NCBI GenBank assembly: GCA_028280195.1
Contig: JANQMH010000073.1
Span: 1 to 64,000 of the forward strand
DNA length: 64,000 bases
Reading direction: 5' to 3'
DNA from: Exilibacterium sp.
GTDB taxonomy: Bacteria; Pseudomonadota; Gammaproteobacteria; Pseudomonadales; Cellvibrionaceae
Shown here: in pieces, positions 25,942 through 34,361 of the stretch
How positions within the stretch are numbered: the first letter of the stretch is position 1
Layout: each line of letters begins with the position of its first letter
The notes under the pieces: model-generated
Told to the model about the DNA's origin: nothing
Database searches by the model: none
The model's input: only the letters and a program-made list of their open reading frames with translations
Program-made: the position numbers and the translations under genes

Positions 25942-26250
25942 ATGGACATTGACATGACAGGCGGCCTGATTTTTGGCCTGCTTGGCTCTCTAATGGGCTT
26001 AATTGGCGCAGCCATTGGCTGCTACTATTCGATAAAAAACACTAGAGGGCCCAAAGAGCGTAAGTATATGATCAAGTTAGTATTTGCGGCAACCTTATTG
26101 GTATCAATATTGTTGATTGGTGTTTTTACTATGGGTTTTCCGGCAGCCCATTGGTTAATGTTGCCATTTTTTGCCTTGGTGTTACCGGCAATGATCTATT
26201 TTGGCAATAAGCGACAACGTGCAATTCGGGCGGAAGAATCGAATCGCTAA
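25942..26250 (+). CDS. Small membrane protein, unknown function
   Basis: The ATG at 25942 is chosen because GAGG lies 9 bp upstream. The 102-residue protein has a glycine-rich first helix (GGLIFGLLGSLMGLIGAAIG), a charged loop (KNTRGPKERKYM) and two further helices, ending in a basic tail. I do not recognise a family. It opens a run of four small plus-strand genes in a low-GC region. Membrane location is the only supported inference. Confidence 0.6.
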   Translation: MDIDMTGGLIFGLLGSLMGLIGAAIGCYYSIKNTRGPKERKYMIKLVFAATLLVSILLIGVFTMGFPAAHWLMLPFFALVLPAMIYFGNKRQRAIRAEESNR

Positions 26251-26359
26251 TATGGCATAAACTCCATTATCGAACGACTTTAACGTCATTTGATGACTTA
26301 ATGATCTATCACGAGCGTTGTTTACCTTAATCTACAAAAAGTGCTACTAAGGAGGAACC

Positions 26360-26572
26360 ATGGACTCGATCAGCAAGGCGCTGGTTATAGCCATTCACTA
26401 CCTGGGTACGGAGAGGAACGATGAGGAATATACCGAAGACGATGACTTAAAGATTGTCGAGCAGGCGGCATCTATCATTCAAGGCGCATCAACACAAGAA
26501 AAACAGTCGCTGATAGAAGCGACTAAAGAACTAGGTCTTAGAAATTGGATAAATGATATGGGCATTGAGTAA
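26360..26572 (+). CDS. Small acidic cytoplasmic protein, unknown function
   Basis: The 70-residue protein is preceded by a near-perfect AAGGAGG ribosome site, which makes it a credible gene. It is acidic (ERNDEEYTEDDDLKIVEQ) and mostly helical, with no signal peptide or membrane segment. No family was recognised. Confidence 0.65.
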   Translation: MDSISKALVIAIHYLGTERNDEEYTEDDDLKIVEQAASIIQGASTQEKQSLIEATKELGLRNWINDMGIE

Positions 26573-26636
26573 CCCATTGCAATAAATTGGTCTGTCTAAC
26601 CGCTACTTAGGGAAGACTGCTTATGAGGACAAGAAA

Positions 26637-26978
26637 GTGACCACTACTATTCAAGTTGCCTTCGGCGTGATCGCGCTGATATTGCTGTTTTTACCCGCCA
26701 GTCTGCTGATCTACGCTTCTCTCCGTATGATAAAAACAGTAGAAAGTTACTCAATGATTTTGGTAGCAATGGGTGCATTACTTTTAACGATAGTCTCCCT
26801 TGACTTTCTATATAGTTTTTTATTGGCCTTAGCCTTCGGCCCTGAAGAGCTAGCTACCTACGCCCTGTATTCGACCTACCTGTTTAAAGGGCTAAATTAT
26901 TTGGCGCTATTGTTAATCAGTTTTGGATTACTTCGGCTATCGAAAAGAATAAAAACTTTGAGCGGGCGTGAAATATAA
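26637..26978 (+). CDS. Four-helix small membrane protein, unknown function
   Basis: The frame starts at GTG 26637 with GAGGA 6 bp upstream. The 113-residue product has helices at about 5-27, 37-60, 70-85 and 88-105, and a basic C-terminus (LSKRIKTLSGREI). No family was recognised. It is closely spaced with the acidic protein gene upstream, so the two may be cotranscribed. Confidence 0.6.
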   Translation: MTTTIQVAFGVIALILLFLPASLLIYASLRMIKTVESYSMILVAMGALLLTIVSLDFLYSFLLALAFGPEELATYALYSTYLFKGLNYLALLLISFGLLRLSKRIKTLSGREI

Positions 26979-27147
26979 AGACTCCTAAAATATGAATACT
27001 CTCGAAATATGGTCATTATCATAATCTGTATACTCTCAAATATAGCAGCCTCGAAAGTAAACAACCCAATCTTACACTGAGGAATAGTGACATATATATG
27101 ACAAAATATCTGGCTGATTCTCCATCCATTGAACGCTTGTACACTGA

Positions 27148-27717
27148 ATGCTGTTTTTCTATATCATGAAATTTTATTCCATAGCATTACAGGGGCAAGG
27201 CGGTCAAAACTTAAAACGACTTCCGGCTACCTACAGCGTTTATGGATCAAAGTATACCGCCTGGGTGTTGATCATATTCTCGACTATTTTCTGGCTGGAA
27301 GCGGCTTATAACGTAGTGAGCCTGGTGGCAGCGCAAAATCCTGATGCAATTTATCCCATAGATCTAGTGTGGTTTGTATTTTTTGTTATTTTTATCTCTA
27401 TAGGTGTAAGCCTTTTTTTCATAGAGGGTGAAATCAATATGGGAGATGTTGCGGTCAAGTGTGCCTACAAAACCATTTTTGGCAACAAAAGCTGGCAAGT
27501 ACCGTATTCATCCTATAAGGGTTTACAGATAGAACGAGGCCTTGAGGGAGGCGGCACATCTAAGGCAATCGTGTGGCGTATAAGACTTATACACCCGGAC
27601 AATGATAAGTCATTCACTATTCATAAAGCAGGCGCTGCTGATTATCTGAAGGAAGATATGGAGTTTTATCAGCAACTATTTGGCTTAAAGAATATTACCC
27701 AGAAGCAATATTTTTGA
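27148..27717 (+). CDS. Two-helix membrane protein with C-terminal soluble domain
   Basis: The product (189 residues from ATG 27148, or 183 from ATG 27166) has two helices, about 45-65 and 77-95 (LVWFVFFVIFISIGVSLFF). A C-terminal region of about 90 residues follows, with strands reminiscent of bacterial PH-like domains (WQVPYSSYKGLQIERG). Neither ATG has a good ribosome site, so the start is unsure. No family was recognised with confidence. Confidence 0.55.
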   Translation: MLFFYIMKFYSIALQGQGGQNLKRLPATYSVYGSKYTAWVLIIFSTIFWLEAAYNVVSLVAAQNPDAIYPIDLVWFVFFVIFISIGVSLFFIEGEINMGDVAVKCAYKTIFGNKSWQVPYSSYKGLQIERGLEGGGTSKAIVWRIRLIHPDNDKSFTIHKAGAADYLKEDMEFYQQLFGLKNITQKQYF

Positions 27718-27824
27718 TCACCATCTGTAGAAACAAATTTACCATTATATGAATTTTGGTCATTATCAATAGCGATTCAAATCTGAAAGGATTCACTTCT
27801 CCATTATGCACTCAAGCTATCGAG

Positions 27825-27960
27825 ATAAATCTAAAAGAGTTTGCAACTCATTATCCCAAAAGAATTCTACTTTATCATATTGATATTAAGGAAAAAGCTG
27901 TTTTCATATTTTCATACAAGATATATTAACTGATAAAAAGCACTTTATTGCCCTTCACGT
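27825..27960 (+). repeat. Degenerate gene fragment, copy A of a three-copy family
   Basis: Translation in two frames gives LKEFATHYPKRILLYHIDIK and then FIQDILTDKKHFIA. This matches copies at 47640-47820 and 50578-50760 (consensus LKELTNHYPKRLLLYNIDI... ILTDEKYF). A frameshift separates the halves. The original gene family is not recognised. The remainder of 27718-28000 shows no gene. Confidence 0.55.
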
Positions 27961-28000
27961 TATGCTGCTAGGGCAGTTAGCGTTGACATAGTTGATTTTG

Positions 28001-28339
28001 TTATTCGGGGATGTAAATAATCTCACCGCTGTCAAGCTGAAAGGCTGTACCTACTCGACGCCCTTTGCCGGATTGCGAAGCGCTATCAGCTTCAGTCGCT
28101 TTGTAGCGCACTAACTCACCATCTTCCTTGGTGATAATTTCCATATCCTCAGTACCGGGATTTTTCACCATGGTGAATTTATCGGCAAAAAGCATTTCCG
28201 CCACATCCAAATAGCTGACCAGGGCCACCATCAGCGCTACAGAAAATACCATGGCCACATCGAAGAGATTGCCAATCACACTCATCGGGTCCAGATCGTC
28301 GCCGGCCAACAGGCGACGCTTGCGTTTAAACTTATTCAT
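28001..28339 (-). CDS. hmuV: HmuV-like DUF2149 protein (energising partner of the heme system)
   Basis: The start MNKFKRKRRLL at 28339 is preferred over the longer frame because it fits DUF2149 and overlaps the end of the ExbB-like gene by 8 bp. The 112-residue protein has a basic N-terminus, DDLDPMSVIGNLFDVAMVFSVALMVAL (one helix, written here in family context) and a periplasmic tail, so it is organised like ExbD/TolR. In hmu loci DUF2149 is the last gene and is thought to pair with the ExbB-like subunit to power outer-membrane heme transport. No terminator is obvious downstream. Confidence 0.75.
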   Translation of the reverse strand: MNKFKRKRRLLAGDDLDPMSVIGNLFDVAMVFSVALMVALVSYLDVAEMLFADKFTMVKNPGTEDMEIITKEDGELVRYKATEADSASQSGKGRRVGTAFQLDSGEIIYIPE

Positions 28340-28922
28340 CGGCAACAGCCTCAAAGCGCAGTGCCGCCAACAATTCCAGCACAGATAACTCTCTACTGAC
28401 CGTACGGCGACGCTGTTGGTACAAGACAAAGCCGACGGCCCCGATCAACAGTCCCACTACAGTGGTGGTAAAAGCTACCTGCATCTGGTTTGCCAGTTGC
28501 GCAATGTCGCCATTGGCCAAACCCTGCAAGGCCGGCCCCATGGGGATAAGGGTACCCATCAAGCCCAATACGGGCCCTAACTTGGCGAAGTGACTGAGGC
28601 GGGAAAGTTCTTTGTCGACCAGCACTTCGAACTCGCTAAGCGTAAAACCCGCAGCCGCTTCACTGCGCGCACTCAGAATATCGGCAATGGCCGACTGCAG
28701 GCGGGAAGGCAGCTTTTCTGTGTCAATGACGCTATTCGCTTTGACATCCCAGTGTCGCAGTTGCTCAACCAATTTATTGATAGCAGGCTGTTCACGTCGC
28801 GCGGAGCCCCAGTAACGCCCCACCGTAAGAAAACTGTGCGCCAATAGCACCAATAGTGCCGCAATACAGGGAATCAGCAAACCCGAGGTAACGAAATAAA
28901 GCCCATCAGCTAAGAGTTTCAC
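28332..28922 (-). CDS. hmuU: HmuU-like MotA/TolQ/ExbB proton-channel family protein
   Basis: The 196-residue protein has one N-terminal helix, a cytoplasmic domain, and two C-terminal helices carrying the family core LGPVLGLMGTLIPMGPAL and the segment QVAFTTTVVGLLIGAVGF. These form the proton channel in ExbB/TolQ/MotA. With the DUF2149 protein it probably energises the receptor encoded at 34362-36653. It overlaps both neighbours, which indicates tight translational coupling. Confidence 0.88.
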   Translation of the reverse strand: MKLLADGLYFVTSGLLIPCIAALLVLLAHSFLTVGRYWGSARREQPAINKLVEQLRHWDVKANSVIDTEKLPSRLQSAIADILSARSEAAAGFTLSEFEVLVDKELSRLSHFAKLGPVLGLMGTLIPMGPALQGLANGDIAQLANQMQVAFTTTVVGLLIGAVGFVLYQQRRRTVSRELSVLELLAALRFEAVADE

Positions 28923-29550
28923 GAGTGTATTCCTTAGAAAAGAATCTTTTATGGAGTTGCTCGATCACCATACCTATTAAAACCAGGCTGAGTAGAACCC
29001 CGATCGAAATAGCTGTCTCAGCGATATCAACCGTTGCCGTACCGCTCTGTTGTGGCCAGCGGCAAGCCCACCACCATACCAGTAACCATTGTATCACCGC
29101 CACCACCGTTTTTAAGCGCCGCAGTGCACCACCCTGGCGAACCACACACTGCCCCAGCCCCATTGCCAGCATCATCAGCAGGGCGATACCCAGAAGTTGC
29201 GGTAAAAAAGGCCAGGATAAGACACCGGATTGCAGGCACTGCAGCTGCCAGTACAACAAAGCAAACCAGGGACCGGGCAGCAGCGCATGCCAAAAGCGGG
29301 GGCGGCCGTGCGCCAGGTATGCCGCTTCAACACTGAACCACAGCGCTAGTAAGGGGGCAAAAGGCTGTAGAGACTGCAGCCACACGGACAGACTCTGGCG
29401 CACCAGCCAGTCCTGCAACAGCACACTCGACAATACCGGCGTGAACAGCAGTGCGGCCGTAAACAGGCGCGAATGCGCCGGCATGGCCAGCGACCATAAG
29501 CTGACGCTGCAAATACCGGCAAGCATTAACCAGGCGCTAAATTCGAGCAC
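28906..29550 (-). CDS. hmuT: HmuT-like integral membrane protein
   Basis: The start GTG at 29550 has GGGGA 6 bp upstream; the longer TTG frame overlaps hmuS more and lacks a site. The ~214-residue product is very hydrophobic and Trp/Leu-rich with about six predicted helices. Sequence motifs of a known family are not visible. The assignment rests on its position between the CobN-like and ExbB-like genes, where hmu loci have a poorly conserved membrane protein. The reading frame overlaps both neighbours by 14 and 17 bp. Confidence 0.55.
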   Translation of the reverse strand: MLEFSAWLMLAGICSVSLWSLAMPAHSRLFTAALLFTPVLSSVLLQDWLVRQSLSVWLQSLQPFAPLLALWFSVEAAYLAHGRPRFWHALLPGPWFALLYWQLQCLQSGVLSWPFLPQLLGIALLMMLAMGLGQCVVRQGGALRRLKTVVAVIQWLLVWWWACRWPQQSGTATVDIAETAISIGVLLSLVLIGMVIEQLHKRFFSKEYTRETLS

Positions 29551-32500
29551 GCCGCCATCCCCACACCGCCGCAAGCACTAACAGCAAGAAAAAGAGTGGC
29601 CACAACAAGGTAGACACCAAGGGCGTTCCATCAGGTGTTTGGGGTTCTGCCTTTTCTGGCGCCTCGACAGTTTCTGTTTGTTGAGTATCCTGCTGCACTT
29701 GTTGGGCATCCTGTTTTTCCAGTACCACACCCCTTTGCGAAGCGCTGGCGCCGCGCAGTTTTTCTATCTCCTGTTGGAAGTTCTGTTTCAGGTTTTCAGG
29801 CAAGCGCTCCGCTACAAATGCAGTCAGTTCTATATTGCCGCCGCTGAAGTCGCCACCACCCAATTCGAACTCACTGACCAACTCAGCGTGCAGGCTCGCC
29901 AGCTCTGTCAGTTGCAGCTCACTGGCCTGCCAGTAGCCGCGGCGCGCAGTCTCCAGCATCACACCGGTCATTTCCTGCAGCGCATAGGGATTTTCACGCT
30001 CAAAGAATGCCTGGATTTTCAGGTCGTTTTTATCTTCAATATAAACCTCGTAGAGGGAGTTCCAGAAACGATCGTCCATTCCTTCCGGTTTCATCACATT
30101 CCAACCGAAGCTGTTCCGGAATGTCTCGGCAAAGGTTTCGGCGCTGCTGCTACTGCCTTTCTGCAAGGCACTGATATACCTGGGGTTGAGCAAAGTGGTG
30201 CGCATTTCCGCCCACAGGGTCTCGTGAAAGCTGGTGACCTTGGCACGGCCCGGGTCGCGGAAATCATTAAAATAGGCTGCCGGATCGTTGCCCGTAACGT
30301 GACGCACGGCATTATTGAGCCCGCCCATAAACTCGTACACATGGTCGAGACTCAAGGCACCCCAGGTATTGCTGCTACGCGGCTGGATCACCACTTCGGT
30401 ATTGAGCAAAGCGGCGGCAAAAAGATCGGGCTCATATTCACCCCAACCTTCACCGCCGCCGTAATTGGCGCCCATATTTTTCAGGTACTGGCGGGCAATA
30501 TCGTCACCATCCCGCCAGCGGGTATCACCTTCGACCATGCTCATAATGGCAGTGCCGTAGGCGCCATTGAGACCACCGAAGCTACGCTTGGCCGCCAGGG
30601 TACGAGCACGTAACGGTGCAACGCCGCGCTCCAATAAGTATTGTTCGGCATCACGTACGCCCTTGGCAACAAAGTTTTCGCCCTGCTCGCTCTTTGCCGC
30701 TTCTGCCGCCATGATCACCGCTTTTTCAATCAAAGCCAGACGCGATGCCGCCAGGTCCCTGAATTGACCGGCGCTTTGCATAACCACATCAACCCGCGGG
30801 CGATCCAGTTTAGCGGCTGGAATCAAACGTAAGGTCTGTACTCGACCAAAAGCATCGCGCACCGGCTCCACGCCCAACAGATAGAGAATTTGCGCCACAG
30901 TTGCGCCCTGGCTCTGAATGAAGCTGTTGGGCCAAAGCGTGAAACTGACTTTCTCCGGGTACTTCTCAAACTGTTGCCGATGACTTTCCAACAGCGCCTG
31001 CGCCATTTGCTGGCCCACTTTCCAGGCCGCCTCCGTTGGCGTTTTTTCTGCATCGATGGCATACATGTTGCGTCCGGTCGGCAAGGCCTGGGGGTTGACA
31101 ATGGGGTCACCACCACTGACGGGTTCGACATAACCGCCGGCCAGCGCATTAACCATAGCGGCTTGCTCATACTCACTGCCTTTTAACAAGTGTCGTTCAA
31201 AATCCTGTACCTGCGCAAGTGTGTTTGCAAAGTGGGTGTAGGCATCCGCCAGTGTCTGTTCCCGCTGCATGGCCTTCGCCAGCAGGCCCTCCACCGCGTC
31301 AATTCGTAAACTCAGTTTTTCCGCAAACACACGGGTATTCATCTGATACTGGCTTTCCAGCTGCGGACTCAATAAAGCGATGACCTCCTTGTTATCAACA
31401 AAGCGCTCGCGGTACTGCAAGAGTTGCCGGTAATTTTTTTCCAGAGCTTGCCAATCATCCATGTCCTGTGTCTGAGACGACAGATGCGCTGCAATAAAGG
31501 GCAGACTTGCCTGGGCCTGCGCATGTAATTGCTGCAAGCGCCGCTGCTTGGCTGCAGCCACCTGCTCGGCCAGACCACCATTATCTATCCAGGCAAATAC
31601 TTGTGAGCGGACTTGTGGATTCTGCATGGCTTCGACGAGCTGGCGCACATTGTCTTTTTCCAGCATCGCCAGCGCTTCGCCGATCGAGGGAATCACTTTC
31701 GCTAACATTTTTGCCGTTTTGGCACTCTGCGGATCAAGAGCGCGGCTGATATGCTCAAAGCGCTGCTGCCCTTTCATACTGGCAATAAATGCCTTATTGT
31801 CGGGATCGGAAATTACCTGTGCGGCCAGTGCCATCAAACTTTCTTCATTAAGGTTATTTATGGCCGCTGCTGCATCTTTCGTGTGCTTCTTCTGCTTACC
31901 GGCAGCGGCCATATCCATAAAGCCGCGAATGATATCCATATCATTCAACACAGGGTTACCTTGCTGCCAGCGCGCGACGCGCTCTGCTATTTCGCCGGGC
32001 AGCAAGGTACTCAACAACTGCTGCGCAGACTCACCGGCCAGGCGGCGGCTAATCCACAGCTCGGCCTGCTCGCGCAATGCGGGGGTGACCGTTTCCGGCG
32101 CCTGCGGCGCCTGAATAATCTGCTGCACGGAGAGCATGGCCTGAGCCAGGGCATCGACAGACATCAGGCGGGTCGTGCGTCGTGCCTGCTCGCCCTGGTA
32201 GGGTACGCCCAAGGTGTACAGGCCCTCAAGAATTTTTTCCTGTCCCAGGGTTTCCAGCCAGCGAGTGAGGGGGTCTAATACCCGCTCATCCCATTGCGCG
32301 GTATCGTTTAGCTGCCCGGGCTGCAGGCTTAAGTCCTCATATAAGCCCTCCTTTTGCAACACAGAGGCAATTTGCTTTTGCAACTGACTGTGCACAGCGC
32401 CCTCTGCCGCCAACTGATATTCCGCAACTTTGTCAGCCAGTATTTTCCACTCAGAATACAGTCCTGCCTCCTGAAAAGGCGGCGTCAAGTGATTGAGGAT

Positions 32501-34282
32501 GGTGGCATAGCTGCGGCGCTTGGCGATAATCGCCTCTCCCACATTCGCCATGGTATACACATAGAAATGCGGAATATCTCCCAGCATCGCATCAGCCCAG
32601 TCGTTGGCCGATAAGGCCACCTGCTTGGCAGGCGTAAATTCCAGACTGCCATGGGTACCGTAGTGCATCACCGCATCGGCCGCAAAACTATGGCGCAGCC
32701 ACAGATAAGCGGCGGCATAGTTGTGGGGCGGCGCCTTGTCTGTGCCATGGACCAACTGGAAGGTGTCCTCCCCCAGTCCTGGCAAAGGCTGGGGCAACAA
32801 CACAACATTGCCGTACTGCAGCCGGGCCACGGCCAATTCATTGTCTTCTGTGACCATGTATTGACCCGGTGCGGGACCATAGGCATCCACCATCGCTGAA
32901 CACAAGGCATCAGCCAGACCCTCGCACCACTGTTGGTAGATCGCTCCCGGCACCAGAGCGGGATCGCCCTGTTTCATGAATTCTTCGATACTGCCTTCGG
33001 CAAAGGGCGCCAAAATCACGCCCTGACGATTCAACTGCTGATTGAAGGATTCAAAATCATCGGGAAGATTACCAAGCTGGTAGCCCTGTTTTTTTAAAGT
33101 GTGCAGGGTGTTGAACAGGCTCGGAGCCACTTCCATACCACCGGCCACCAGCGCATTTTTTCCCGGCCCGCGAAAATAGACAATGCCAATTTTTTTGTCG
33201 GCGTTTGTTTTTGTCTTTAACGCCAGGAATTTCTCCAGTAAATCCAGGAAGACTTGCAGCCGTTGAGGAATGGCTTCAAAAATCAAATAGCCGTTTTCGT
33301 CGGGAAATTGCGCATTAATCACATAGGGGGCGACGGCGCCGTCCAGTTCCGGCAATACGACGTTCATGGTTAACATTGCGCCGCTGTAGCCCTGCGGATC
33401 TTGCAGCCAGCGTTCGTGATCATCAAATACCGACAGTGGCGCCAGTAGCGGTACCTGTTGCTCTTTCAACCATTCCACAGCTTTGTCACCACGCCCCAAG
33501 TGCAAACGACCGTGGGGCATCATGATCACCGCATCCGGCGCAATGGTTTTCAGCAGTTCCAATCTGCGACTTCGACTGGCAACGGGATAAACCTGTAAGC
33601 CGCGAGCCTCGAGACTGGTGATAAGGGCATCCAAATGTTCGCGGTTGGCGTTAAACGGCCCCGGAACGCTGGTCAAGAGCGCAATTTTTTTGCCTTGAAC
33701 CGGGAAGTTGGGCAGGGTCTGGTAATACTTTGCATAGTCTTCAACTTCGGTAAACAGCTGTGACTCATCAATATGGAAGAGCACATCGCTGTCAACAGTC
33801 ATCAGCTCACCGGGCGGTTCGGAGCCCCAGGTTTTACCATCGAGCTGGTGGCGAACCAGGCGTAAAAAATTGCGGTAATTGGCGGTACCGCCATTATCCA
33901 GATAGGCCTTAATGTTATCGAGATGCGGTTGCGGTACATTGGTAAGATCGAGCCTGGGGTTGGTCGCCGCTTCCACAAATACCAGGGCACCATCGGCGAT
34001 ACCGTCCTGTAACAGCTGCAGCTGCCTGCCATCCAGGGCAAAGCCACGACCGAAGATTAGCGTCAAGTCGTAGTTATCCACCTGATCCAATTGATCAGGG
34101 CCTAATTCGCTGATTAGAATAGATTCACTGTCGTTGGCTTTATCGAAACGGGCTACCTGGAAATCGCGAAAATTGACCAGCGCCACTCGCGTGGGGCTCA
34201 GCCATTGTTCGTACGCGAGAAAACCGCCAAGGAAAGTAAACACCAACAAATAGACCGGCCAGTTAAATAGTCGTTTAACCAT
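29537..34282 (-). CDS. hmuS: HmuS-like CobN-family chelatase, membrane-anchored
   Basis: At 1581 residues this is the largest protein in the window. It has a CobN/BchH core with HYGTHGSLEFTPAKQ in the middle and GEGWGEYEPDLFAAALLNTE and SNTWGALSLDHVYEFMGG in the C-terminal third. It carries a membrane helix at the N-terminus (PVYLLVFTFLGGFLAYEQW) and another at the C-terminus (LLWPLFFLLLVLAAVWGW), so the body is probably periplasmic. True cobaltochelatase needs CobS and CobT, which are absent. With hmuR upstream and ExbB-like and DUF2149 genes downstream, it matches HmuS, a CobN-like protein of heme-uptake loci proposed to remove iron from heme. Confidence 0.88.
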   Translation of the reverse strand: MVKRLFNWPVYLLVFTFLGGFLAYEQWLSPTRVALVNFRDFQVARFDKANDSESILISELGPDQLDQVDNYDLTLIFGRGFALDGRQLQLLQDGIADGALVFVEAATNPRLDLTNVPQPHLDNIKAYLDNGGTANYRNFLRLVRHQLDGKTWGSEPPGELMTVDSDVLFHIDESQLFTEVEDYAKYYQTLPNFPVQGKKIALLTSVPGPFNANREHLDALITSLEARGLQVYPVASRSRRLELLKTIAPDAVIMMPHGRLHLGRGDKAVEWLKEQQVPLLAPLSVFDDHERWLQDPQGYSGAMLTMNVVLPELDGAVAPYVINAQFPDENGYLIFEAIPQRLQVFLDLLEKFLALKTKTNADKKIGIVYFRGPGKNALVAGGMEVAPSLFNTLHTLKKQGYQLGNLPDDFESFNQQLNRQGVILAPFAEGSIEEFMKQGDPALVPGAIYQQWCEGLADALCSAMVDAYGPAPGQYMVTEDNELAVARLQYGNVVLLPQPLPGLGEDTFQLVHGTDKAPPHNYAAAYLWLRHSFAADAVMHYGTHGSLEFTPAKQVALSANDWADAMLGDIPHFYVYTMANVGEAIIAKRRSYATILNHLTPPFQEAGLYSEWKILADKVAEYQLAAEGAVHSQLQKQIASVLQKEGLYEDLSLQPGQLNDTAQWDERVLDPLTRWLETLGQEKILEGLYTLGVPYQGEQARRTTRLMSVDALAQAMLSVQQIIQAPQAPETVTPALREQAELWISRRLAGESAQQLLSTLLPGEIAERVARWQQGNPVLNDMDIIRGFMDMAAAGKQKKHTKDAAAAINNLNEESLMALAAQVISDPDNKAFIASMKGQQRFEHISRALDPQSAKTAKMLAKVIPSIGEALAMLEKDNVRQLVEAMQNPQVRSQVFAWIDNGGLAEQVAAAKQRRLQQLHAQAQASLPFIAAHLSSQTQDMDDWQALEKNYRQLLQYRERFVDNKEVIALLSPQLESQYQMNTRVFAEKLSLRIDAVEGLLAKAMQREQTLADAYTHFANTLAQVQDFERHLLKGSEYEQAAMVNALAGGYVEPVSGGDPIVNPQALPTGRNMYAIDAEKTPTEAAWKVGQQMAQALLESHRQQFEKYPEKVSFTLWPNSFIQSQGATVAQILYLLGVEPVRDAFGRVQTLRLIPAAKLDRPRVDVVMQSAGQFRDLAASRLALIEKAVIMAAEAAKSEQGENFVAKGVRDAEQYLLERGVAPLRARTLAAKRSFGGLNGAYGTAIMSMVEGDTRWRDGDDIARQYLKNMGANYGGGEGWGEYEPDLFAAALLNTEVVIQPRSSNTWGALSLDHVYEFMGGLNNAVRHVTGNDPAAYFNDFRDPGRAKVTSFHETLWAEMRTTLLNPRYISALQKGSSSSAETFAETFRNSFGWNVMKPEGMDDRFWNSLYEVYIEDKNDLKIQAFFERENPYALQEMTGVMLETARRGYWQASELQLTELASLHAELVSEFELGGGDFSGGNIELTAFVAERLPENLKQNFQQEIEKLRGASASQRGVVLEKQDAQQVQQDTQQTETVEAPEKAEPQTPDGTPLVSTLLWPLFFLLLVLAAVWGWRRARI

Positions 34283-34361
34283 TATGGCTTCTCAAAATAG
34301 GAAAATCGGCGGGTGCATAGGCGACACCCACCGAGAAAAAGGGGATAACCCAGATTTACGT

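Noticed and set aside
29639..30613. 324-codon plus-strand frame opposite the CobN-like gene
   Set aside because: No ribosome site or family pattern; the minus strand carries conserved chelatase motifs.
29537..34282. Cobalamin biosynthesis (cobaltochelatase)
   Set aside because: No cobS, cobT or other cobalamin genes; membrane anchors and heme-receptor context fit HmuS better.
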